Source: JAJTFW01 sp046330075
Lineage (GTDB): Bacteria; Bacteroidota; Bacteroidia; AKYH767-A; OLB10
Reading direction: 5' to 3'
Assembly: GCA_046330075.1 (NCBI GenBank)
Contig: JAXLTL010000001.1
Location: 1,302,001 to 1,366,000, forward strand
DNA length: 64,000 nt
Shown here: piece by piece, positions 56,218-64,000 of the stretch
How the letters are laid out: every line of letters begins with the position of its first letter
Numbering within the stretch: position 1 is the first letter of the stretch
The notes under the pieces: generated by a model
The model's input: the letters and a program-made list of their open reading frames with translations, nothing else
Told to the model about the DNA's origin: nothing
Databases searched by the model: none
Made by a program: the position numbers and the translations under genes

Positions 56218-58875
56218 TTATTGTTTCACAAACGTTGCCCGTTTACCTCCCGATTCAATGAGATAAACTCCTTTAGCAAGATGATTTGTTTCCAGATTAG
56301 TTGTTATGTCGTTAACTGTTTTCTCGATTATAATTTTCCCATAGAGATCCATCAACCGCAGTTGAGCTTTGCCGTTTTCCAATTGTATACCGGAGATGTT
56401 GATTGAATTCTCTGCCGGATTTGGGAAGACCAGCAGCTTACCGGGCGTGGGAGATGTGTTGGTGAGTCCGGTGGGGAGGACGATGATGGTTTTGGCGGTA
56501 TTGGTGATGACCGGCTCGTTGAAGTCGAAGTAGATGGCGGCGAAGTTGGGGATGGTATCGCCGGCGTTGAGTGTTGTCTTGGGTTGGATGCGATAACGAA
56601 CGAAGCCATGCGAGAGTGGTTCATTGGTAGTGCTATCGGGTAACAAAATATTTTCAAATTTAAACTCCATGTTGCGCTGATAGTTGATCCAGTTAATATT
56701 CACCGGATGCGAAGCGTTCACGAATTCAATGGATGAGATATCGAGTTTATTGGTGTCAATGGGGTTGAGAATTTTTACGGTGAAGGCCGTATCGTTGCCG
56801 GTATTTTGAAAGCGGATGATGTACTCGAGCCAGGGGGATGCGCTGAGCTCGGTGGTGGTAAAATCGGATCGGTTTACGATGATGTCGTTGGGATCAAGAG
56901 AGCCGATGGTGTAAACTTCCCAGTTGCTATTGTTGCAGGAAGGGTTAACATCAGTGAAGTAAGGCTCAATGTGCGCTGTTGAGTTGATCAGCGTGCCGAT
57001 GGGAAGTCCTGTGTTCACATTCACAGTAACGATGATACTTCCGGTTTGAAATGGCATCAGTGCAGGCAGGCTCCATAATACCGAATCAGGTGTGATCTGA
57101 GATGGCGTTACTGTTGCCGATTGAAAAGTAACATTATTATCAGGGAAGAAATAGACAGTAGGTGCTATCGTAGTGGTCCCGTAGTTACCATAACTGATTT
57201 GATAGGTAGCCGTGAATCCAATGCGGAAAGCTCCAAGTGGAGTGATCGTTACGCATACATCATCATAAGTCCCGATAGGTTGAAAAGCGAAGTCATTGAG
57301 CGAATCAGTTTGATTGATACCTGTGAAATTAGCCGAATGAGTGGCAGGGCTTGGACTGTACCATAGCATAGTAGAAGTTGAAACGATGTAGTTGCCAGTA
57401 TCCAGAACAGAAACATAGTATTGTCCATTCGTCTGCGAAAAAGCAAAACGCCCGGTACTCTGTTCGGTGATTTTTTGCCCCAAAATAGGTTGCTCACTTG
57501 GATCCTGAATACTATTGTTATTGATGTCGGCGAATGTTCTTCCGGAAATTAGATTGAAGTTATTACTTAATTTGACAATCCAATAATCGTAACTACCAAT
57601 ACAATTCTCCGTTTTATCGATAGAACTATTAGAGGCCGAGGAACCAGCTAATAAATAATCACCATTAGCATTTTGAAGGATTGAATACACTCGATCATTA
57701 TCTATTCCTCCTATCGTATTCTGCCATTGTATTCCCCCAAGCGAATCTACTTTGATAATCCAGAAATCATAAACCCCATAGCAATCCTCCGTCTTATCAA
57801 TAGAAATAATCGAGTTTGACCAACCACCCAAAATATAACCACCGTCTATGGTTTGCTTTATGTCATAAAATGCGTCAGCTATGCCTCCTCCTATTGTATT
57901 TTGCCATTGAATAATACCAAGCGAATCAACCTTTACAATCCAGTAATCACCACCATTGCAATTTTCAGTCTTATCACCCGATATATTTGAAAGAGACCAC
58001 CCCCCAATAACATAGCCACCGTCAGATGTTTGACCAAAGGATTCAACCTGATCCCAATCATAGCCTCCAATTGTATTCTGCCATTTTATACCACCTGAAG
58101 AATCCAACTTCAATATCCAATAGTCATAACCGCCCACGCAATTTTCGCTCTTATCACCGGATACACCTGACTTTGAATATGTACTTAATACATATCCGCC
58201 ATCAGAAGTTTGAGAAATGGACTCTAGTTGATCTTCGTCAACCCCTCCAATTGTTTTCTGCCATTGAACACCCCCTAATGAATCTATCTTGATGATCCAA
58301 CAATCATGAAGTCCAATCTTGTTTTCAAGTTTATCGCCAGAAATATTAGAATCTGAATATCCACCAATAATATATCCGCCATCCGTGGTATTGCTTATTG
58401 AGCGAAGCTCATCATGTGCGCTTCCTCCAATCGTATTCTGCCATTGAATTATCCCATTAGAATCAACTTTAACGATCCAATAATCAAAATTCCCATTGGA
58501 ATTTTCCGTCTTATCACCAGAAATATTCGACAATGAGTAACCACCTAGCAGATAGCCACCATCAAATGACTGTTTAACATCTACCAAGTAATCCGAATTA
58601 CTTCCTCCTATTGTATTCTGCCACTCAACACTTCCAATTGAATCAATTTTTACTATCCAGTAATCATAATCCCCCTTGCTGTTTTCCGTCTTATCACCTG
58701 AAACATTAGAGTCAGACGTCCCTCCCAGTACATAGCCACCATCGGTCGTTTGTTGGATATGAAACAAGTAATCAGTACCACTCCCACCAATCGTATTCTG
58801 CCATTGGATTTCCTGAGCAGAGCCGGTGAGCATGAAAAAGAAGATGCCGGCGAGGGTGAGGTAAAGGTTTTTCAT
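56218..58875 (-). CDS. T9SS-secreted repeat protein (copy D)
   Basis: The 885-residue paralogue has a compact signal peptide (MKNLYLTLAGIFFFMLTGSA), seven repeats (IQWQNTIGGSGTDYL; DGGYVLGGTSDSNVSGDKTE; DYWIVKIDS), an SdrD-like segment (GRTFADINNNSIQDPSEQPI), the domain ending RFQNTGNDTAF and the sorting domain (VFPNPAENSINISG). The stretch 56880-57363 is nearly identical to the pseudogene's 48480-48965. It is the first gene of the D-C cassette, 25 nt before copy C. Its likely role is as a surface-exposed or released beta-rich protein; no ligand can be inferred. Confidence 0.88.
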   Translation of the reverse strand: MKNLYLTLAGIFFFMLTGSAQEIQWQNTIGGSGTDYLFHIQQTTDGGYVLGGTSDSNVSGDKTENSKGDYDYWIVKIDSIGSVEWQNTIGGSNSDYLVDVKQSFDGGYLLGGYSLSNISGDKTENSNGNFDYWIVKVDSNGIIQWQNTIGGSAHDELRSISNTTDGGYIIGGYSDSNISGDKLENKIGLHDCWIIKIDSLGGVQWQKTIGGVDEDQLESISQTSDGGYVLSTYSKSGVSGDKSENCVGGYDYWILKLDSSGGIKWQNTIGGYDWDQVESFGQTSDGGYVIGGWSLSNISGDKTENCNGGDYWIVKVDSLGIIQWQNTIGGGIADAFYDIKQTIDGGYILGGWSNSIISIDKTEDCYGVYDFWIIKVDSLGGIQWQNTIGGIDNDRVYSILQNANGDYLLAGSSASNSSIDKTENCIGSYDYWIVKLSNNFNLISGRTFADINNNSIQDPSEQPILGQKITEQSTGRFAFSQTNGQYYVSVLDTGNYIVSTSTMLWYSPSPATHSANFTGINQTDSLNDFAFQPIGTYDDVCVTITPLGAFRIGFTATYQISYGNYGTTTIAPTVYFFPDNNVTFQSATVTPSQITPDSVLWSLPALMPFQTGSIIVTVNVNTGLPIGTLINSTAHIEPYFTDVNPSCNNSNWEVYTIGSLDPNDIIVNRSDFTTTELSASPWLEYIIRFQNTGNDTAFTVKILNPIDTNKLDISSIEFVNASHPVNINWINYQRNMEFKFENILLPDSTTNEPLSHGFVRYRIQPKTTLNAGDTIPNFAAIYFDFNEPVITNTAKTIIVLPTGLTNTSPTPGKLLVFPNPAENSINISGIQLENGKAQLRLMDLYGKIIIEKTVNDITTNLETNHLAKGVYLIESGGKRATFVKQ

Positions 58876-58938
58876 TGGTTAAAAATTTAATTAAAGGTAG
58901 TGGTTTTTCGGAAATAATGAGGTCCCCGGAAAATATTT

Positions 58939-58988
58939 ATCCCCGGCCCGTAGGGGCGTTGCATGCACCGCCCCTACGGGCCGGGGAT
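58939..58988. repeat. 20-bp perfect inverted repeat
   Basis: ATCCCCGGCCCGTAGGGGCG (58939-58958) and its exact complement (58969-58988) flank a TTGCATGCAC loop. It lies between the POT transporter stop and the start of copy D on the same strand, where it may end the transporter transcript. The type resembles interspersed GTAGGGGCG palindromes seen in many environmental genomes. Confidence 0.85.
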
Positions 58989-59008
58989 CGGGAATTACGG
59001 GGGATGAA

Positions 59009-60634
59009 TCAGGTATTCGCCTTGAAAATCCGGTTCAGCCAGCGCAGCATGGAGAAGGCAATAGCTGTTGCGATGAGGAGCAGGAAACAATTAAAGAGGA
59101 AGAAATGTGTTTTGTCTTCGTATTTGTCCCACATGCTGGCCAGTACGCCGCTGAGTTTATTACCAATAGAAGTACTGAGGAACCAGCCGCCCATCATCAA
59201 GGCTGTAATCCTCGGGGGGCTCAATTTCGAGACGAGACTCAATCCCATCGGACTCAAAAACAATTCGCCAATGGTGATCACGCCGTAACAGCCGATCAGC
59301 CACCAGACACTCACCTTTTCACTTCCGTTCGCCCCTGCTTTTGCCGCAGCTACCATCACGAGTGCTGAGAGCGCCGAAATGAATAATCCGTAAGCAATCT
59401 TGGCCGGTGTAGAAGGTTCTTTTTTCTTCCCGCGCAGCCAGGTGAAAAAGGCTACCACGAGCGGGGTGAGCAGGATCACCCAACCCGGATTGATCGACTG
59501 GCTCAGGTTGGTGGCCCATACACTGATGCTTGCTCCCTCCTGCGGTAATTTCTCCGGATGTTCATTGCGGAAATAAACCGGATAATTGATCTCTTCTTTT
59601 ACGACTCCGTCTTCTTTTTGCAAACGGAAATATTCGTCGTAGACAGGAACGGTGTCTTTTTCGTAGGTGATCTGTTTGGTTTGCTTGAGCGCGCCAAACA
59701 CTTCCGCCGTGGTTCCATTCAGTGAGCGATCCGTATAACGATCGGCCCAGGTATTGAGCGCAGATCCGTTTTGTTTGAACACCGCCCAGAAGAGAATCAC
59801 CACCGCGAAGATGGCCAGCATGGCGCCGATGGGACCTTTCTCTTCCTTCGGAGCTGTGAAGTAGAGGTTGCCGTAGAAATACAATACTGGGAGACAACTC
59901 ATGATGAACGCATCGGTACTGTCGCTGCCGAAGATGTTATCGGGAATGAGCCAGCCGATTACACCAAACACCACGGCTGGAAGGAGAATTAATCCTACGA
60001 TTTTCGTCATCGGCATATCGTCTTTCTGCACACCTTTTTTCTGATCGTAGCCTTCGTAATGCTTCTTTCCTGAGAGGAATACAAACAACCCGATGAACAT
60101 GCCTACACCTGCCGCCATGAACGCCCAGCCCCAGCCGAGCATGATCTGCAGCGCCGCGCCGAAGAAATTACAGATGAACGCACCGATGTTGATGCCCATG
60201 TAAAAGATGTTGTAGCCTTCGTCTTTCCGGTGGCGGTATTCGTCGGTGGAGTAAATATTTCCCAGTAGTGTGGAGATATTGGGCTTGAAGAATCCATTGC
60301 CAAAAATCACCAGACTCATTCCAATATACAATGCAGTGAGATGGTGGATGCCCATCAGACAATATCCGATACCCATCATGATGCCACCCACCACGATCGA
60401 ACGTGTATAGCCCCAGTACCTGTCGGCGATGAGTCCACCGAGGAAGGGCGTGAGGAACACGAGCGCGATGAAGGTCCCATAGAGATCAGAGGCCTCTGCT
60501 TCGGTCATGGCGAAACCCTCTTTTACATCCTTGAGATAGAGGGTAAAAATGCCGATCATCAGGTAATAGCCGAAGCGTTCCCACATTTCAGACAGGAAGA
60601 GGAAGGGAAGGCCGGAGGGGTGGTTCTTTGACAT
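59009..60634 (-). CDS. POT/PTR-family proton-dependent oligopeptide transporter
   Basis: The 541-residue inner-membrane MFS protein carries the POT proton-coupling motif in SEMWERFGYYLMIGIFTLYL (ExxERFxYY), the family signature GNGFFKPNIST and FYMGINIGAFICNFFG, and a late SPMGLSLVSKLSP motif. Twelve or more spans are seen, with a central insert (~300-380) facing the cytoplasm or periplasm. It imports di- and tripeptides with protons. The start MSKNHPSGLPFLF is normal. It is monocistronic by spacing. Confidence 0.93.
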   Translation of the reverse strand: MSKNHPSGLPFLFLSEMWERFGYYLMIGIFTLYLKDVKEGFAMTEAEASDLYGTFIALVFLTPFLGGLIADRYWGYTRSIVVGGIMMGIGYCLMGIHHLTALYIGMSLVIFGNGFFKPNISTLLGNIYSTDEYRHRKDEGYNIFYMGINIGAFICNFFGAALQIMLGWGWAFMAAGVGMFIGLFVFLSGKKHYEGYDQKKGVQKDDMPMTKIVGLILLPAVVFGVIGWLIPDNIFGSDSTDAFIMSCLPVLYFYGNLYFTAPKEEKGPIGAMLAIFAVVILFWAVFKQNGSALNTWADRYTDRSLNGTTAEVFGALKQTKQITYEKDTVPVYDEYFRLQKEDGVVKEEINYPVYFRNEHPEKLPQEGASISVWATNLSQSINPGWVILLTPLVVAFFTWLRGKKKEPSTPAKIAYGLFISALSALVMVAAAKAGANGSEKVSVWWLIGCYGVITIGELFLSPMGLSLVSKLSPPRITALMMGGWFLSTSIGNKLSGVLASMWDKYEDKTHFFLFNCFLLLIATAIAFSMLRWLNRIFKANT

Positions 60635-61315
60635 ATGATTTTCTATTCAACGAATATAGGGAATTGGTAAATTGCCGAAGGACCCGAGTGAGCGAAGCGA
60701 ACCTCGGGGGTGGATTGCCGAAGGCCTTTACTGAGCGAAGCGAACGTCAGGGGTGGATTGCCGAAGGCCCTGACTGAGCGAAGCGAACCTCGGGGGTGGA
60801 TTGCCGAAGGCCCTGACTGAGCGAAGTGCGTGCCCTGAGCCTGGCCCCTGAGCTCCATAAAAAATACACGCATAGCCGAAGGGTGCCTCAGGGAACGTCA
60901 GGGGTGGATTGGGACGTCTTTAAATCTTTAGAAGGAATAATCTGCGATCCGCCTCTGCCGGACGGTGGACGGCGGATCAGAGAAATGCGCTAAATCTATG
61001 TCCTTGTCGTTGGTTTCTCGCAGAGGCGCAAAGACGCAAAGATTTCTAGCTAGTTACGGGTAAATCCGATTAGTCTGTGTTCCCGTCGGCCGGGAAATGG
61101 GAACGCGGATGATTCGGATTGTGCAGATTTGTGCAGATATACCGACCGGTAGAAAAATTGAAACGAGCAAGTGTCGAAATTGGCCACTGACGAGTTATAA
61201 AATACTATGTTTTACGCTGTCCAACTTATTGGGAGGTAGAAATACCATGCAGCTTCAGTCAAATCCTAATAATAGCAAAGTTTAATTCCATACATTTACA
61301 TGAAAATTTAAATCC
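60635..61315. other. Repeat-bearing intergenic region, no gene
   Basis: Contains the 43-bp repeat (60671-60840), a partial further copy at 60875-60911, an inverted repeat GATCCGCC/GGCGGATC (60946-60953 and 60971-60978), and GCAGAGGCGCAAAGACGCAAAG-like sequence near 61020. TACATTTA (61293-61300) is a near-consensus -7 element for the gene at 61316. Confidence 0.6.
60671..60840. repeat. 43-bp tandem repeat, about four units
   Basis: Units start at 60671, 60714, 60757 and 60800 (the last truncated): ATTGCCGAAGGCCCTGACTG, AGCGAAGCGAACCTCGGGGG, TGG. Each has a hairpin (CCTGA...TCAGG or CCCGAG...CTCGGG) around TGAGCGAAGCGAA, related in style to the GGTGGCTGAGCGGAG family. Confidence 0.88.
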
Positions 61316-63478
61316 ATGAAACGTTTCTTCTCTATTCTGATCTTCACTCTTCTCTTTACTTCAAAATCACTTGCTGCAGATTTTTTCTGGATCGGCGGCC
61401 CGGGCCACTGGAGTGATTTCAGTCATTGGTCTTCGATGAGTGGCGGACCCGCTAATCAAGTCTCGGCACCTGCTGATTCTGACAATGTATTTATCGATAT
61501 CAATTCCGGCCTTGGAGCATACGATACCATCCGTTTTGACCTGACCGATGAGTTTGTCCATAATTTTACAGTGGATTCATTTCCTTATCCCATCGTATTT
61601 CATATTGATACTTCAATAACGTATTCCTCCTTGCATATTACCGGAGATATTTACATCCCTTCTACTACCATTTGGTATTCTTTACCCAATACTTATGTTG
61701 GCCTTTGGTTTAGTCCGTCTGACACTGTTTTCTCAGTTTATATCCCAAATTCGGATCTGGCGTTTGCTGATATTACGGGTCCGGCCGAGATGAACCTTAC
61801 CAGCAGACTAAGTATCATTTCAGATTTTAATATTGGATCGGGAGATGTCCTTATTAAAACAAATAACTATGACTTTTCCACCAGATCATTGTCGAACATG
61901 GGACCCGGCAATCACCTTGCAGAACTGGGGACTTCAAATTTCTTTGTAGTCACCTACATAGATATTCCTGTTGATGCCGATAGTGCAAATATTATTTATC
62001 ATGATTATTCCCCGGGTGGTGTATATAGTCCAATAACGGTTAAAAAACTAACCATTGAATCGGGGTCCGACATTGTTTTTTATTCGCCTTTAAAAGCTGA
62101 GGAAGCGGTTATCAGCGGTTTTGCTACATTCCAATCAGGGATTGAAGATACGATTAATAGTTTGAGAGTATACAATACACTCACGGCTGACAACCTCGTT
62201 TGCGATAGTTTAGTTCTGAGCAACCCTTACAATTATTTTAACTTCGCTAATCTCACTGTAAATAATTACGTGGAAACAAATTCCCTCCCCGGAGATCAGA
62301 TCTTGTTTCATGGCGTAGCTGCAGGCAGCACGTTTGTCGCAAATTTCGATACAGTATGTATGGATTTCCTTCATCTTGAAAACGTTGCAGCTATTGGACC
62401 AGCTATCTATTATGGAGGGGCATTTACTGATGATGCGGGAGGAAACACCGGATGGATTTTCTCGAGTTGTTCTCCTCAGGTTTCAAATGTATGGCCCGGT
62501 GATGTCAACAACGACCTCGTTGTCGATAATCTAGATATGCTCCTGATTGGTAACGGGACTCAGGCCAGCGGCACATTACGCGACAGTATTTCTACTCTGT
62601 ATATCGCTCATTCTGCAATAGACTGGAACGGTTCATATGCCAATGGGATAAATTTAAAATACGGAGATTGTAACGGTGACGGCACCATCCTCATGGATGA
62701 TACATTGGCCATCGTCCAGAATTACGGCTTAACACATCCTGCATTCAACGGATCTCTGCATCTGTTCCCTCTTTCAGGGTTCGGAAGCGAACTGACTCTC
62801 GATTTACCCTCTACCCTTACACCCGGAACCAGTTATTCGATTCCCGTTGTTTACGGTGACAGCCTCTCAACCAACAATCCATTGTATGGTATCGCCTTTT
62901 CAATTTTGTATGATTCAACTGTAATTGATCCGGGAAGCATCAGTTTTGATTTTCCTTCTTCATGGCTTGCCAACATTGGGGAGTCGGTGAATTTCTGGAA
63001 AAACGAATCAAATCTTCAGAAAGTTGCGGTTGCCATTACCCGTTTCGACCATATTAATGCGCAAGGCCAAGGGAACATTGCCACTTTCAATTTTACGACC
63101 AAACCCTCTGCTGCCAATACGCTTAATTTTCAATTTATCAGGGCTCTTGCATTGCTGGAAAATCAGTCACAGATTATCCTCGACTTACAACCTCAATCAA
63201 TCGTAGTCACTACCGGCCTTTCTGACACAGAATTCTCAACTAATGATTGGCATCCTTATCCGAATCCTGTTCATGATGCCTTGCATATCCGCATTTATGG
63301 AAAATCAGAGCAAATCCGTATTTCTATTGAAAATGAACTTGGACAAACCGTTATCGCTGCCAAAGAATATTCTTCTTCCAATGAGATTATTCTCAACACC
63401 GCTCTTCTGCCATCAGGTATTTATTTTATAAAAATCCAATCCGGCCATCAGATTACCTACAAACGTTTCGTTAAGTAA
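61316..63478 (+). CDS. T9SS-secreted protein with dockerin-like and cohesin-like modules
   Basis: The 720-residue product has a signal peptide (FFSILIFTLLFTSKSLAA) and an N-terminal beta-helix-like region (FFWIGGPGHWSDFSHWSS through ~380). Residues ~394-470 hold two dockerin-type calcium loops, GDVNNDLVVDNLDMLLIGN and GDCNGDGTILMDDTLAIVQN, with Asp/Asn at positions 1, 3, 5 and 12. Residues ~482-626 resemble a cohesin-type sandwich (LTPGTSYSIPVVYGDSL, YGIAFSILYDSTVIDPGS, KVAVAITRFDHINAQGQGNI). A type A sorting domain ends it (WHPYPNPVHDALHIRI). The modules suggest calcium-dependent protein assembly at the surface; this is inference. Confidence 0.83.
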   Translation: MKRFFSILIFTLLFTSKSLAADFFWIGGPGHWSDFSHWSSMSGGPANQVSAPADSDNVFIDINSGLGAYDTIRFDLTDEFVHNFTVDSFPYPIVFHIDTSITYSSLHITGDIYIPSTTIWYSLPNTYVGLWFSPSDTVFSVYIPNSDLAFADITGPAEMNLTSRLSIISDFNIGSGDVLIKTNNYDFSTRSLSNMGPGNHLAELGTSNFFVVTYIDIPVDADSANIIYHDYSPGGVYSPITVKKLTIESGSDIVFYSPLKAEEAVISGFATFQSGIEDTINSLRVYNTLTADNLVCDSLVLSNPYNYFNFANLTVNNYVETNSLPGDQILFHGVAAGSTFVANFDTVCMDFLHLENVAAIGPAIYYGGAFTDDAGGNTGWIFSSCSPQVSNVWPGDVNNDLVVDNLDMLLIGNGTQASGTLRDSISTLYIAHSAIDWNGSYANGINLKYGDCNGDGTILMDDTLAIVQNYGLTHPAFNGSLHLFPLSGFGSELTLDLPSTLTPGTSYSIPVVYGDSLSTNNPLYGIAFSILYDSTVIDPGSISFDFPSSWLANIGESVNFWKNESNLQKVAVAITRFDHINAQGQGNIATFNFTTKPSAANTLNFQFIRALALLENQSQIILDLQPQSIVVTTGLSDTEFSTNDWHPYPNPVHDALHIRIYGKSEQIRISIENELGQTVIAAKEYSSSNEIILNTALLPSGIYFIKIQSGHQITYKRFVK

Positions 63479-63485
63479 AGCATAA

Positions 63486-63525
63486 AAGAAAAGCCAGCCG
63501 AAGACCATTCCGGCTGGCTTTTCTT
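63486..63525. terminator. Bidirectional terminator
   Basis: AAGAAAAGCCAGCCG (63486-63500) pairs with CGGCTGGCTTTTCTT (63511-63525), a 15-bp stem between the convergent dockerin-protein and alaS genes, with A/T tracts on both sides. Confidence 0.9.
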
Positions 63526-63538
63526 ATTTGAACTTAAA

Positions 63539-64000
63539 TTACCCCAACAATCCTTTCGCGCGTTCGAGGGCTTTAGAGAGGCCGTCGGCGTTTTTACCGC
63601 CTGCCGTAGCGTAGAAAGGTTGTCCGCCGCCGCCGCCCTGGATTTCTTTGGCGAGGTCGCGGATGATCTGAGTGGCGTTGAGTCCTTTGTCGGCCACAAT
63701 AGAATCCGACATGATCACCGATAAATGCGGCTTGCCGTCAACGTTAGCACCGATGACGCAGAAAAGATTATTGACCTGCTGCTTGAGTTCGAAGGAGATA
63801 TTCTTGATCGCGTCGGCATTGAGATCGACCTGTTCAACAATCATACTCACTCCCCCATTTTCTACGATCTTGCGCAGCAACTCCGCTTTTACCTGCTTTG
63901 CTTTTTCATGCATGAGGGCGTCGAGTTGTTTGCGAAGGGAATCGTTTTCGTCGATGAGCTGTTCTACGCCTTTCACTACATCTTTCGCGTTCTTGAGGAG
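63539..64000 (-). CDS. alaS: Alanyl-tRNA synthetase, C-terminal end (partial)
   Basis: The frame is open to the window edge and ends at 63539, giving 153 residues. They start LLKNAKDVVKGVEQLIDEND, a coiled-coil linker, and continue with the DHHA1-type C-terminal domain: FCVIGANVDGKPHLSVIMSD and GGGGQPFYATAGGKNADGL, the glycine-rich end of bacterial AlaRS. The catalytic and editing domains lie outside the window. Confidence 0.93.
   Translation of the reverse strand, partial: LLKNAKDVVKGVEQLIDENDSLRKQLDALMHEKAKQVKAELLRKIVENGGVSMIVEQVDLNADAIKNISFELKQQVNNLFCVIGANVDGKPHLSVIMSDSIVADKGLNATQIIRDLAKEIQGGGGGQPFYATAGGKNADGLSKALERAKGLLG

Noticed and set aside
58875..59288. Plus-strand frame crossing the 20-bp inverted repeat
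   Set aside because: It runs antisense into the POT transporter gene, and its N-terminal part is just the palindrome translated.

Overview
The window comes from a Bacteroidota chromosome, probably an environmental, gliding-type or Chitinophagales/Sphingobacteriales-like lineage. The evidence is several secreted proteins ending in type IX secretion system (T9SS) sorting domains, the T9SS regulator PorX (response regulator plus PglZ domain), the fused LpxC/FabZ protein, a eukaryote-type citrate synthase, TonB-dependent receptor and Porin_10-like outer-membrane proteins, and promoters of the Bacteroidota form (TTG, about 19-20 bp, TAnnTTTG). No phage, IS transposase, plasmid gene or CRISPR array was seen.

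Layout. 1-775: end of a PKD-like T9SS adhesin. 845-4039 (minus): porX-tsaE-ald in one overlapping operon. 4205-9395 (plus): an HD phosphohydrolase, then lpxD, lpxC/fabZ, lpxA (lipid A start) and an orphan ABC ATPase. 9461-11480: small and unrecognised material plus a miniature type-B T9SS protein. 11485-21725: two giant paralogous secreted proteins sharing an unrecognised enzyme-like domain, a CBM-like domain and Ig-like arrays. 21785-30338: housekeeping genes (NamZ-like muramidase, LolE-like permease, guanine deaminase, OsmC, a secreted protein, lipA, GNAT, gapA, Porin_10). 30388-35645 (minus): a full rRNA operon 16S-tRNA-Ile-tRNA-Ala-23S-5S with tandem promoters, processing stems and a terminator. 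35902-40270 (plus): a NatAB-type ABC exporter, Ppx/GppA, and an NtrC-type regulator without a DNA-binding domain. 40257-41311: dense repeats (a 27-bp perfect inverted repeat, a heptamer array, a 36-bp array and five 113-bp units, each with a terminator-like hairpin). 41340-44392 (minus): HYC_CC_PP-like protein, TonB receptor and HMA protein, probably for metal uptake. 44493-47527 (plus): eno, a small basic membrane protein, and gltA. 47817-58875 (minus): four paralogous T9SS repeat proteins, best explained as a duplicated two-gene cassette, the last copy broken by four frameshifts. 59009-60634 (minus): POT peptide transporter. 61316-63478 (plus): T9SS protein with dockerin-like and cohesin-like modules. 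63539-64000 (minus): C-terminus of alaS.

How it fits together: PorX is expected to help control T9SS, and about nine T9SS cargo genes lie in the same 64 kb. The most unusual material is (i) the enzyme-like domain shared by the two giant proteins, (ii) the recently duplicated and homogenised four-gene cargo cluster, and (iii) a family of hairpin and short-tandem-repeat elements built around GGTGGCTGAGCGGAG, found both as long arrays and directly after stop codons. All functional calls rest on motif recognition by eye; no database search was run.
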